Shown: positions 1 to 6,234, counted from the first letter of the stretch. The stretch: 6,234 nucleotides of DNA from Clostridiales bacterium (GCA_017612755.1 JAGAFH010000127.1:1-6234), one strand, 5' to 3'. A program made the numbers and translations. The notes: generated from the sequence alone by a model not told the origin.

Positions 1-2780
1 AGGGTAAGCAGGGACGTTTCCGTCAGAACCTCCTCGGTAAGCGTGTTGACTATTCCGGCCGTTCCGTTATCGTCGTAGGACCCGAGCTCAAGATGCACCA
101 GTGCGGTCTTCCCAAGGAGATGGCACTCGAGCTCTTCAAGCCCTTCGTTATCAAGAGACTTGTTGAAGACGGCATCACAGCCAATATCAAGACAGGCCGC
201 CGTATGGTAGACAGCGCAAGGCCTGAGGTCTGGGGTATCCTGGAAGATATCATCAAGGATCATCCCGTTATGCTCAACCGTGCTCCTACGCTTCACAGAC
301 TCGGTATCCAGGCTTTCGAGCCCATCCTTGTCGAGGGACGTGCCATTAAGCTTCATCCCCTCGTATGTACGGCTTTCAACGCCGACTTCGACGGTGACCA
401 GATGGCTGTTCACGTACCCCTTTCTGCAGAGGCACAGGCTGAGGCAAGATTCCTCATGCTCTCTTCCAACAACCTCCTGAAGCCTCAGGACGGTAAGCCT
501 GTTACAGTTCCTACACAGGATATGATCCTCGGATGCTACTACCTCACCATGCAGCGCGACGATACCATGAAGGTTAAGGAGTGCAAGGGTGACGGAATGG
601 TATTCGGTTCCATCGACGAGGCTTATATGGCTTACGGCGATCATCAGATCGAGCTTCACAGTAAGATCGCTATCCGTCTTGAGAAGGAGATCGACGGCAA
701 GATCGAGCGCGGCATCGTTAATTCTTCTTTCGGCCGCTTCATCTTTAACCAGATCGTTCCCCAGGATCTGGGCTATGTAGACAGGACTGATCCTGCCAAC
801 AAGTTCGTTCTTGAGTGTGACTTCCAGATCGGCAAGAAGCAGCTGGAGGAGATCATCGCAAGATGCATCAGGATCCACGGCGCTCACGAGACAGCAAGAC
901 TTCTGGACGACGTTAAGGCACTTGGTTACAAGTACTCCACCAAGTCCGGTATCTCTATCGGTATCGAGGACATGATCGTTCCCGAGGTTAAGGAGAAGAT
1001 GCTCAAGGAAGCAGACGAGAAGGTTGATTACGTCAACAGAATGTATGACAGAGGACTTCTCAGCGAGTCCGGAAGACATACGGCAGTCGTTAATGTCTGG
1101 GCTAAGACAACAGACGAGATCACAGACGCCCTCAAGAAGAGCCTTAAGTCTGATAACCCTATCAAGATGATGGCTACATCCGGTGCCCGTGGTAACGACA
1201 ACCAGATCAAGCAGCTGGCCGGTATGCGTGGTAACATGAACGATACATCCGGTGACGTCATCGAGATCCCCATCAAGTCCAACCTCCGTGAAGGTATGAA
1301 CGTTCTCGAGTTCTTCATCTCCTCACACGGTGCCCGTAAGGCTCTTTCCGATACGGCTATCAAGACAGCTGACTCCGGTTACCTTACAAGAAGACTTGTA
1401 GACGTTGCCCAGGAAGTCATCATCAGTGAAGAGGACTGCGGATGTCTTGCAGATCCCGATAAGTTCACCTGGGTATCCGAGATCGCTTCCAAGGCCAACA
1501 ACAGAAAGGATGTCATCAAGACTCTTGCTGACAGACTTACAGGACGTTATGCAGCTGAGGACATGAAGGATCTTCAGACAGGTGAGATCATCGTTCACAA
1601 GAATGAGCTTATCACTGCAGATCTCGCTAAGAAGGTTGAGGCTGCAGGCAATACAAAGGTCAAGATCAGATCCGTATTCGACTGTATCTCACGTCACGGC
1701 GTCTGCTCCAAGTGCTATGGTATCAACCTGGCCAACGGACTTCCCACCACAGGCGGTGAGGCTGTCGGTATCATGGCTGCACAGTCTATCGGTGAGCCCG
1801 GTACACAGCTTACGATGAGAACCTTCCACACCGGTGGTATCGCAAACTCCGGTGAGGATATCACACAGGGTCTTCCCAGAGTCGAGGAGCTTTTCGAGGC
1901 ACGTAAGCCTAAGGGAGAAGCTATCATCTCTGATATCGACGGTGTCGTAAGGATCGAGACAGGTTCCAAGGGAATGAGAGAGATCATCGTTACCCCTACA
2001 CCTGACAACCCCCAGTACGACGAAGACGGCAACCCTATCGCCGAGAAGCGTTATCTTCTTTCACTCAATGCTACTACAAGAGTTGAGGACGGAGACGTGG
2101 TCGAGGCAGCCGACAGACTTACAGACGGTACCGTACATCCCCAGGAGATCATGAAGATCAAGGGCCCCCGTGGCGTTCAGAAGTATATTGTCAGCGAGGT
2201 CCTCAAGGTTTATAAGAGCGGTGGTGTTACCATCAACGATAAGCACATCGAGATCATCACACGCCAGATGCTCAGAAGATATAAGATCGACGATCCGGGA
2301 GATACGATGTTTACAACAGGTACTCCTGTGGATATGTTCGACTTCGAGGATGCAAATGAGAAGGCAGAGAAGGAGGGACTTCGTCCCGCAACAGGAAGAA
2401 GGATCCTTCAGGGTATCACGAAGGCTTCCCTCTCCACAGAGTCTTTCCTGTCAGCCGCATCCTTCCAGGAGACAGCAAGAGTCCTTACAGACGCTGCTGT
2501 TAAGGGTAAGGTCGATCCTCTTATCGGCCTGAAGGAGAACGTTATCATCGGTTCCATTATCCCTGCAGGTACCGGCGTACAGAAGTACAGAAATATCACT
2601 GCTGTTCCCGTAATCAAGGAGAACTGCGAAGTCATCACAGGCAAGGCTTATGATGAATTCTCCGAGGATGCAGAGATGTTCGACAACGAGTATCTCGACA
2701 GAGTCAAGGCCATGGAAGAGGCTGAAAGACTCGCTGCTATAGAAAAGGAAAAGGCAAAAGCTGAAGACATCAGAAAATGA
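1..2780 (+). CDS. rpoC: RNA polymerase subunit beta' (RpoC), 5'-truncated by window edge
   Basis: This is the largest subunit of DNA-dependent RNA polymerase, which holds most of the active centre. The frame is open to the left edge (first complete codon at 3) and gives 925 residues. By alignment from memory to E. coli RpoC, roughly the first 330 residues are missing. Visible landmarks, numbered from the first full codon, are: [20 protein letters not shown] at 2-21; the catalytic Mg-binding [12 protein letters not shown] at 126-137, with D128, D130 and D132 as metal ligands; a zinc site from C479 plus C561-x6-C568-x2-C571; and the bridge-helix/trigger-loop region [16 protein letters not shown] from about 586, with TMRTFHTGG where H609 matches E. 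coli H936. [19 protein letters not shown] follows directly, so the SI3 insertion of proteobacteria is absent, as expected for Bacillota. The protein ends in a charged, probably flexible tail. rpoB is expected just upstream. Codon use is strongly biased (Lys almost always AAG), fitting high expression. A terminator follows 23 bases after the stop. Confidence 0.98.
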   Translation, partial: GKQGRFRQNLLGKRVDYSGRSVIVVGPELKMHQCGLPKEMALELFKPFVIKRLVEDGITANIKTGRRMVDSARPEVWGILEDIIKDHPVMLNRAPTLHRLGIQAFEPILVEGRAIKLHPLVCTAFNADFDGDQMAVHVPLSAEAQAEARFLMLSSNNLLKPQDGKPVTVPTQDMILGCYYLTMQRDDTMKVKECKGDGMVFGSIDEAYMAYGDHQIELHSKIAIRLEKEIDGKIERGIVNSSFGRFIFNQIVPQDLGYVDRTDPANKFVLECDFQIGKKQLEEIIARCIRIHGAHETARLLDDVKALGYKYSTKSGISIGIEDMIVPEVKEKMLKEADEKVDYVNRMYDRGLLSESGRHTAVVNVWAKTTDEITDALKKSLKSDNPIKMMATSGARGNDNQIKQLAGMRGNMNDTSGDVIEIPIKSNLREGMNVLEFFISSHGARKALSDTAIKTADSGYLTRRLVDVAQEVIISEEDCGCLADPDKFTWVSEIASKANNRKDVIKTLADRLTGRYAAEDMKDLQTGEIIVHKNELITADLAKKVEAAGNTKVKIRSVFDCISRHGVCSKCYGINLANGLPTTGGEAVGIMAAQSIGEPGTQLTMRTFHTGGIANSGEDITQGLPRVEELFEARKPKGEAIISDIDGVVRIETGSKGMREIIVTPTPDNPQYDEDGNPIAEKRYLLSLNATTRVEDGDVVEAADRLTDGTVHPQEIMKIKGPRGVQKYIVSEVLKVYKSGGVTINDKHIEIITRQMLRRYKIDDPGDTMFTTGTPVDMFDFEDANEKAEKEGLRPATGRRILQGITKASLSTESFLSAASFQETARVLTDAAVKGKVDPLIGLKENVIIGSIIPAGTGVQKYRNITAVPVIKENCEVITGKAYDEFSEDAEMFDNEYLDRVKAMEEAERLAAIEKEKAKAEDIRK

Positions 2781-2803
2781 TCGTCGGGCAATGCTTAGAA
2801 CAG

Positions 2804-2842
2804 AAACAGAGGGCCGCAGATGATGCGGCCCTTTGTTTTTTA
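2804..2842 (+). terminator. Intrinsic terminator of the rpoBC transcript
   Basis: A perfect 7-bp GC stem, GGGCCGC (2811-2817) with GCGGCCC (2825-2831), encloses a 7-nt loop. Flanking AAACAGA (2804-2810) can pair with TTTGTTT (2832-2838) with one G-U wobble, extending the stem to 14 bp. A T-rich tract (TTTGTTTTTT, 2832-2841) follows. This is a textbook Rho-independent terminator placed just after the rpoC stop, so rpoC appears to be the last gene of its transcript. Confidence 0.93.
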
Positions 2843-2894
2843 TATGCGCGCGTTATTTAAAATAAGGGAATATTGAGGTAATCCCGTCATCAGC

Positions 2895-2923
2895 CTGTCA
2901 AAATCTCAAAATCGGTGTATAAT
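2895..2923 (+). promoter_or_regulatory. Sigma-A type promoter of the NlpC/P60 gene
   Basis: A perfect -10 box TATAAT lies at 2918-2923. Seventeen bases upstream, CTGTCA (2895-2900) matches the TTGACA -35 consensus at 4 of 6 positions. The predicted start of transcription is near 2929-2931, which leaves a leader of about 28 nt. That leader carries the Shine-Dalgarno sequence AAGGGAG (2945-2951), six bases before the ATG at 2958. The spacer contains two adjacent copies of TCAAAATC, annotated separately. The -10 is convincing; the -35 assignment is an inference from spacing. Confidence 0.72.
2898..2913 (+). repeat. Tandem 8-bp direct repeat inside the promoter spacer
   Basis: TCAAAATC occurs twice back to back (2898-2905 and 2906-2913). 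It starts inside the presumed -35 hexamer and ends five bases before the -10. A repeat in this position could be a protein-binding operator, but two short AT-rich units can also arise by chance. The repeat itself is directly seen; any regulatory role is inference. Confidence 0.5.
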
Positions 2924-2957
2924 GTAGTAACATAATTGTAACAAAAGGGAGTATCTG

Positions 2958-4238
2958 ATGTATTCAAAGAAAAACCCGAAGTCATACATATTATCAATAA
3001 TCGTATGTTGTTCCGTGGCGATCCCTATCGTCTGCCTTCCTTTAGGAATGAAGAGCAGCAACCCTTCTCTTACTGTGAGGAAAGCATATGCAGCCACATT
3101 CCCCGAGCCTGAGGAAGAGGAAGAGGAGGTCCTGGTAGAGGACTGGGCTCTCGTATCCGAGGGAGATGAACTTATCGATGTTAGTAACGGAGGAACTGTC
3201 AGCGGTTCAACAGGCGTTACTTATCTTATGGAACCCATGACGGTCTCAGAGGATTTCACCGATGTTCCATCCTATTTTGTCGTCCAGGAATTCGACGAGG
3301 CTGGACTTCCCATCGAGCAGCTGGATCCTCTTTATTTTGCACCTGACGATACAGCTCTTTATATCGAGAGTTACGACTCTATCCTTAAGGAAGAGCCTGA
3401 TATGAGCTCTGCCACGGTAACGACTCTTGCTACCGGTGAGGGAGTTACGAGAGTAGGTATCGGTGACACCTGGTCAAAGATCGTTACAGATGACGGTGAA
3501 GAGGGATATGTTCTCACAAGTACCCTTTCCTATGAGATGGTCTGGGTAGCTATCGACAGAACCGTATGGGTAGATACAGACAGCCTTACCCTCAGGTCTG
3601 AGCCTTCCGTCGAGAGTGAAGTAGTTGCTACTCTTCCTGATGAGGCAAGACTTCACTGCACAGGTATCGCAGACAAATGGTATCATGTCACAACAGACAG
3701 CGGCCTTGAAGGCTATGTCTACGTTTCATACACAACACAGACTGCACCTCCCACACCTACTCCGGTTCCCCAGAGGACCAATAACGGTGGAAACGGCGGT
3801 GGCGGAAACGGCGGCGGTTCCAGCTCCGGCGGCGGGGGCGGCGGATCAAGCTACACTCCCGGAACTGCCACTATCACCGGTCAGAACGGTTCCAGCGTAG
3901 TAAGCGCAGCAGAGAGCCTTCTGGGGTGCCCCTATGTATACTGCGGCGAGTCCAGCAGCGGCGTTGACTGTTCAGGTCTTGTTGTATATGCATACAGACA
4001 GGTCGGCGTATCAGTTCCCCACTATGCGGATTCTATCGCTTCCTGCGGTTATTCGGTAGACAGATCCGATATCCAGCCCGGAGACATCGTCTGTTATGAC
4101 TACGGCGGAGGCTACTGCGGACACGTTGCCATCTATGTAGGAGGAGGTTCCGTTATCCACGCATCCAACTCCGGAGAAGATGTAAGATACGGTTCCCTGG
4201 ACATGATGCCCATCATGACCATAAGAAGAGTTTGGTAA
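2958..4238 (+). CDS. Secreted SH3b-SH3b-NlpC/P60 peptidoglycan hydrolase
   Basis: The product has 426 residues and is predicted to be exported and to cut peptide stems of the cell wall, typically as a gamma-D-glutamyl-diamino acid endopeptidase in this family. It has a basic N-terminus, a hydrophobic segment at about 10-31, and a likely signal-peptidase site after AYA (43-45), making an unusually long signal peptide. An acidic stretch with six consecutive Glu (52-57) follows. Two bacterial SH3 domains come next, at about 130-192 and 203-260 (the second with the typical LTLRSEPS and GLEGYVYVSY). A PTPTPVP then Gly/Ser-rich linker spans about 263-302. The NlpC/P60 catalytic domain occupies 310-426. 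Its catalytic residues are intact: C338 in DCSGLV, H389 in GHVAIYVG, and H401 in VIHAS as the third polar residue. The ATG at 2958 is supported by a good SD. The gene has its own promoter and terminator and so is probably monocistronic. The exact cleavage specificity, and whether it acts in division, turnover or as a secreted lysin, cannot be told. Confidence 0.93.
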   Translation: MYSKKNPKSYILSIIVCCSVAIPIVCLPLGMKSSNPSLTVRKAYAATFPEPEEEEEEVLVEDWALVSEGDELIDVSNGGTVSGSTGVTYLMEPMTVSEDFTDVPSYFVVQEFDEAGLPIEQLDPLYFAPDDTALYIESYDSILKEEPDMSSATVTTLATGEGVTRVGIGDTWSKIVTDDGEEGYVLTSTLSYEMVWVAIDRTVWVDTDSLTLRSEPSVESEVVATLPDEARLHCTGIADKWYHVTTDSGLEGYVYVSYTTQTAPPTPTPVPQRTNNGGNGGGGNGGGSSSGGGGGGSSYTPGTATITGQNGSSVVSAAESLLGCPYVYCGESSSGVDCSGLVVYAYRQVGVSVPHYADSIASCGYSVDRSDIQPGDIVCYDYGGGYCGHVAIYVGGGSVIHASNSGEDVRYGSLDMMPIMTIRRVW

Positions 4239-4241
4239 TAT

Positions 4242-4266
4242 AAAGGCTGTCTTCGGACAGCCTTTT
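4242..4266 (+). terminator. Intrinsic terminator with a UUCG tetraloop
   Basis: AAAGGCTGTC (4242-4251) and GACAGCCTTT (4256-4265) form a perfect 10-bp stem closed by the very stable C(UUCG)G tetraloop (4252-4255). Only a short T run (4263-4266, then CTGT) follows, so the U-tract is modest. It begins three bases after the stop of the NlpC/P60 gene. Its right side runs directly into the promoter of the next operon. Confidence 0.88.
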
Positions 4267-4275
4267 CTGTATAAT
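4247..4275 (+). promoter_or_regulatory. Probable promoter of the fchA-folD operon, overlapping the terminator hairpin
   Basis: A perfect TATAAT lies at 4270-4275. With a 17-bp spacer the -35 would be CTGTCT at 4247-4252, a weak 3 of 6 match to TTGACA that lies inside the left arm of the terminator stem. The -10 context (TGTATAAT) and the CTGTC core of the -35 are the same as in the promoter at 2895-2923. A start near 4281-4283 would give a leader of about 28 nt before the fchA ATG. The -10 box is strong; the -35 is tentative. Confidence 0.6.
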
Positions 4276-4293
4276 AGCAAGGTAATAATCATT

Positions 4294-4300
4294 GGAAGGA
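4294..4300 (+). promoter_or_regulatory. Ribosome binding site that fixes the fchA start
   Basis: GGAAGGA at 4294-4300 lies nine bases before the ATG at 4310. An in-frame TTG at 4292 would add six residues (TTG plus five codons), but that TTG overlaps this SD, has no SD of its own, and would sit only about 10 nt from the predicted transcript start. The ATG is therefore preferred. Confidence 0.8.
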
Positions 4301-4309
4301 ATAAAAGAA

Positions 4310-4924
4310 ATGACAGACAAGAGCTTAACTGTATTTTTGGAAGAACTCAGTAGCGGCGCTCCGGTACCCGGCGGCGGCGGAGCCAGCGCCCTTATGGGAG
4401 CCCTTTCCGCATCCCTGTGTTCCATGGTGGCAAACCTCACCACCGGAAAGAAGAAGTATGCTGAGTATCAGGAAGATATCGAGAGGATCCTGGAGACTTC
4501 TGCCGGATACAGAGATGATATGGCAGATCTTATAAAGAAGGATGCCGAGGTCTTTGAACCCCTTTCAAAGGCATATTCCATCCCCAAGGAGCAGGAGGGA
4601 AGAGATGAGATCCTGGAGGCCGCTTTAAAGACAGCTGCGCAGGCTCCCTATGAGATGGTCATCAAGGCTCATGAGATCTCTCTTCTCATAGAGGAACTGG
4701 CTGTCAAGGGCTCAAGACTTGCTATCAGCGATGTGGGTGTTGCAGCGGCAGCATGCAGGGCAGCAGCTACCGGAGCCGCCATGAATGTCTATATAAACAC
4801 AAAGCTCATGAAGGACAGAGCTTTTGCAGAAGAGCTCAACAGGAAGACAGAGGGGCTCGTTAAGGAAGTGTCCTTAAGATGCGACGAAGCATACAATAAA
4901 GTTCTCGGAGGACTTAAAGCATGA
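4310..4924 (+). CDS. fchA: Methenyltetrahydrofolate cyclohydrolase FchA (FTCD cyclodeaminase fold)
   Basis: The product has 204 residues, the usual size of a stand-alone cyclodeaminase/cyclohydrolase domain homologous to the C-terminal half of formiminotransferase-cyclodeaminase. Family signatures include the N-terminal helix SLTVFLEELSSG followed by the glycine loop PVPGGGGASALMGAL (18-32), then SMVANLT (38-44). KDAEVFEPLSKAY lies at 77-89, SDVGVAA at 140-146, and NVYINTKLMKD at 159-169. The protein is helical, Ala-rich and cytoplasmic, with no signal peptide. Members act either as formimino-THF cyclodeaminase (histidine or purine breakdown) or as methenyl-THF cyclohydrolase. Direct coupling to folD, and the absence of any formiminotransferase or histidine-use gene here, favours the cyclohydrolase role: 5,10-methenyl-THF + H2O to 10-formyl-THF, reversible. 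Its stop TGA overlaps the folD ATG (ATGA at 4921-4924), indicating translational coupling. The family call is firm; the choice between the two reactions is inferred from context. Confidence 0.9.
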   Translation: MTDKSLTVFLEELSSGAPVPGGGGASALMGALSASLCSMVANLTTGKKKYAEYQEDIERILETSAGYRDDMADLIKKDAEVFEPLSKAYSIPKEQEGRDEILEAALKTAAQAPYEMVIKAHEISLLIEELAVKGSRLAISDVGVAAAACRAAATGAAMNVYINTKLMKDRAFAEELNRKTEGLVKEVSLRCDEAYNKVLGGLKA

Positions 4925-5769
4925 ACCTACTTCTCGGAAAACCCGTAGCAGACAAGATAAACGAAGACCTTAAGCCTGTCATCGAAGACCTTAAGAAGAA
5001 GGGCGTAACTCCTACGCTGGCAGTAGTAAGAGTCGGTGCCAGGGAAGACGACCTGGCCTATGAGAGAGGGCTTAAGAAGAAGTTTGACTCCATGGAGTGC
5101 GGAGTAGTAGTAATGGAACTTCCCGAGGATGTATCCCAGGAGGAACTGGACGATACGGTGGCAAATCTGGACAAGGATCCCGATATTCACGGAATCCTTA
5201 TGTTCAGGCCCCTTCCCAAGACCCTTACTGACGAGAATATCGTTAAGTCCATCAGCGCAGTCAAGGATTCAGACTGCATGGGTACTGCAAATATGGCAAA
5301 CCTTTTCGCCGGAAACGGGGAAGGATATGCTCCCTGTACGGCCCAGGCTGTTATAGAGATACTTAAGTTCTACGGCATCGACCTGAAGGGAAAGAAAGTA
5401 ACTGTTGTAGGAAGAAGCCTTGTTATCGGAAAGCCTGTGGCCTTGATGCTGATCAAGGAGAATGCCACGGTCACTGTCTGCCATACGAGAACGGCAGATC
5501 TTAAGGCTGAGTGCAAGGCTGCGGATATCATCGTTGCTGCAGCAGGCAAGGCTAAGATGATCACTAAGGACTTCGTCAGGGAAGGCCAGACCGTCATCGA
5601 CGTGGGAATGAACGTGGATGAGGAAGGAAATCTCTGCGGGGACGTTAACTTCGATGAAGTAAGCGAACTCACCGAAGCCATCACTCCCGTACCCAGGGGA
5701 GTCGGGTCCGTTACCACTTCAGTTCTTCTTAAGAACGTGGTCACCGGCGCGGTAAAGTCCGTTGGCTGA
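4921..5769 (+). CDS. folD: Methylenetetrahydrofolate dehydrogenase FolD, divergent clostridial type
   Basis: The product has 282 residues, the normal FolD length. It is a cytoplasmic enzyme interconverting 5,10-methylene-THF and 5,10-methenyl-THF with NAD(P). The start ATG is preceded by GGAGGA (4907-4912) at eight bases. The N-terminal folate domain includes PTLAVVRVG (31-39), Y47, HGILMFRPLP (90-99) and KDSD (115-118). The Rossmann domain has VVGRSLVIGKP (162-172), NATVTVCHTRT (181-191), ADIIVAAAGKAKMI (201-214) and VIDVGMN (225-231). The C-terminus has ITPVPRGVGSVTTSVL (254-269). Several normally invariant positions differ. The catalytic Lys four residues after the Tyr is L51 (K52 and K53 are next to it), the Gln of VQLPLP is F95, DVDG reads DSDC, and PGGVGPMT reads PRGVGSVT. 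Dehydrogenase function is likely; intrinsic cyclohydrolase activity is doubtful and is presumably supplied by FchA. The 3' end overlaps the next gene by eight bases. Confidence 0.94.
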   Translation: MNLLLGKPVADKINEDLKPVIEDLKKKGVTPTLAVVRVGAREDDLAYERGLKKKFDSMECGVVVMELPEDVSQEELDDTVANLDKDPDIHGILMFRPLPKTLTDENIVKSISAVKDSDCMGTANMANLFAGNGEGYAPCTAQAVIEILKFYGIDLKGKKVTVVGRSLVIGKPVALMLIKENATVTVCHTRTADLKAECKAADIIVAAAGKAKMITKDFVREGQTVIDVGMNVDEEGNLCGDVNFDEVSELTEAITPVPRGVGSVTTSVLLKNVVTGAVKSVG

Positions 5770-6196
5770 TATCTGCCCGAAAAGTAAAGAGTGCGGAAGC
5801 TGCACATATATGGGAAAGGCCTACGAAGATAGCCTTTCCGCAAAAGAAGAGTCTGTAAAAAAACTGATGAAAGGGATCACCGGCGAAGTCCTTCCTATTA
5901 GGGGCGCCGAAGATCCCTTTTACTACAGGAACAAAGTCCACTCCGCCTTCGGCAGGGATAAGAAGGGTAATATCATCTCCGGCACATATATGGAAGGGTC
6001 CCATAAGATCGTTATGTGCGACGGCTGTCTCATCGAGGACAAGACTGCCCAGGCTATCGTGAAGGACTTAAGAGATCTTATAAGGTCCTTTAAGCTTACG
6101 GTCTATAGCGAGAAGAGCGGAACCGGACTTATAAGGAGGGCCCTTTGTCATCGCTCTGGGCGGATATATGACAAGTCTTATAAACAGTTACTTTAA
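5762..6196 (+). CDS. RlmD/RumA-type rRNA (uracil-5-)-methyltransferase, N-terminal part; apparently frameshifted
   Basis: As written the frame gives 144 residues, against the roughly 380 or more expected. The family uses S-adenosylmethionine to make 5-methyluridine in 23S rRNA (or tRNA). The N-terminus has the [4Fe-4S] ligands C5-x5-C11-x2-C14 (CPKSKECGSC) and a fourth candidate C89 in CDGCLIED. FYYRNKVHSAFG (53-64) matches the conserved YRNK region, and YSEKSGTGLIRRAL (115-128) corresponds to the usual GxLRHVLV strand. No TRAM domain precedes the Fe-S motif, as in short clostridial versions. After A127-L128 the family pattern is lost and TAA ends the frame at 6194-6196, whereas the +1 frame remains open. 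The SAM-binding and catalytic regions lie beyond the window. The start is TTG at 5762, the only start-type codon between the in-frame stop at 5753-5755 and C5; it has a poor SD and probably relies on coupling to folD through the 8-nt overlap. RlmD is the most likely member, but another TrmA/RlmD paralogue is possible. Confidence 0.78.
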   Translation: MADICPKSKECGSCTYMGKAYEDSLSAKEESVKKLMKGITGEVLPIRGAEDPFYYRNKVHSAFGRDKKGNIISGTYMEGSHKIVMCDGCLIEDKTAQAIVKDLRDLIRSFKLTVYSEKSGTGLIRRALCHRSGRIYDKSYKQLL

Positions 6197-6234
6197 GCTG
6201 CTTCCCGCATCAACGGGAACCTGGACTTCACTGA
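6147..6234 (+). other. Probable continuation of the methyltransferase gene in the +1 frame
   Basis: The frame with codons starting at 6147 (GTC ATC GCT CTG GGC GGA TAT ATG) is open to the window edge. Skipping one T of TTT (6144-6146) joins it to the upstream frame as RRALVIALGGYMTSLIN. This resembles the family's beta-hairpin (RHVLV...TGxxMVxLV) with a shorter turn. Its codons (CTG, GGC, ATC, TAC) also suit the neighbouring genes better than the rarer CGG and TTA codons of the frame ending at 6196. The similarity weakens after about 6190, so a second defect or divergence cannot be excluded. Confidence 0.5.

Noticed and set aside
2851..2863. AT-only palindrome TTATTTAAAATAA downstream of the rpoC terminator
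   Set aside because: Its arms are six bases of pure A/T around one central base in an AT-rich intergenic region. It is too weak for a hairpin and has no second copy nearby, so chance is the best explanation.
3786..3848. GGC/GGA-rich repetitive stretch as a possible minisatellite
   Set aside because: The units are irregular and fully explained as codons of the Gly/Ser/Asn linker in the wall hydrolase, without a constant nucleotide period.
4292..4309. TTG at 4292 as the fchA start, giving six extra residues
   Set aside because: The TTG overlaps the SD GGAAGGA that serves the ATG at 4310 at a good distance, has no SD of its own, and would leave a leader of only about 10 nt from the predicted promoter. 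The family N-terminus fits the ATG.
5370..5843. Long open frame of 157 codons on the minus strand across folD
   Set aside because: It lies antisense to a well-supported conserved gene, has no recognisable domain, and arises from the codon bias of folD. The same applies to the 111-codon minus-strand frame at 1028-1363 inside rpoC.
6141..6147. Programmed ribosomal frameshift at CCCTTTG
   Set aside because: No stimulatory SD-like element at the right spacing or obvious downstream structure stands out, and this family is not known for recoding. A mutation or sequence error is simpler.
1..6234. A hidden novel system such as a defence island, mobile element, retron or CRISPR array
   Set aside because: Nearly all the sequence is explained by conserved housekeeping or wall genes. 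I saw no transposase, integrase, long inverted repeats, spaced repeats or unexplained region longer than 177 bases.

Overview
This window is ordinary chromosomal sequence from a Gram-positive anaerobe, most likely in class Clostridia (Bacillota). Four things point that way. RpoC lacks the large trigger-loop insertion of proteobacteria. An exported SH3b-NlpC/P60 wall hydrolase has a clostridial look. An fchA-folD pair encodes a divergent FolD of a type I associate with clostridia. The RlmD-like protein has no TRAM domain. Base composition is close to balanced, and AAG (Lys), ATC (Ile) and CTT/CTC (Leu) codons dominate, most strongly in rpoC. I cannot name a genus from this.

Layout, all genes on the + strand: (1) 1-2780, the C-terminal three quarters of rpoC, already open at the left edge and closed by a strong intrinsic terminator at 2804-2842. 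(2) 2958-4238, a monocistronic gene for a secreted peptidoglycan hydrolase with its own promoter (2895-2923), ending in a hairpin with a UUCG loop (4242-4266). (3) 4310-6234, a tightly packed set of fchA (methenyl-THF cyclohydrolase), folD (methylene-THF dehydrogenase) and an rlmD-like rRNA methyltransferase. A perfect -10 box sits just downstream of the preceding terminator, and the two junctions are a 4-nt ATGA overlap and an 8-nt overlap. There is no gene-free stretch over 300 bases; the longest gap is 177 bases (2781-2957).

The folate pair forms one biochemical unit. FolD interconverts 5,10-methylene-THF and 5,10-methenyl-THF, and FchA interconverts 5,10-methenyl-THF and 10-formyl-THF. 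The FolD here appears to lack the catalytic lysine and the conserved glutamine used for cyclohydrolase activity in ordinary bifunctional FolD proteins. That would explain why a separate cyclohydrolase is encoded immediately upstream.

The last gene reads cleanly as an RlmD-type protein up to about 6145, then loses family resemblance and stops at 6196. The +1 frame stays open to the window end, so a single-base frameshift (true mutation or sequence error) near the TTT at 6144-6146 is likely.

I found no mobile elements, CRISPR arrays, tRNA or rRNA genes, and no sign of a new multi-gene system. The most interesting items are the split-function FolD/FchA pair, the frameshift, and the promoter architecture in the two intergenic regions.
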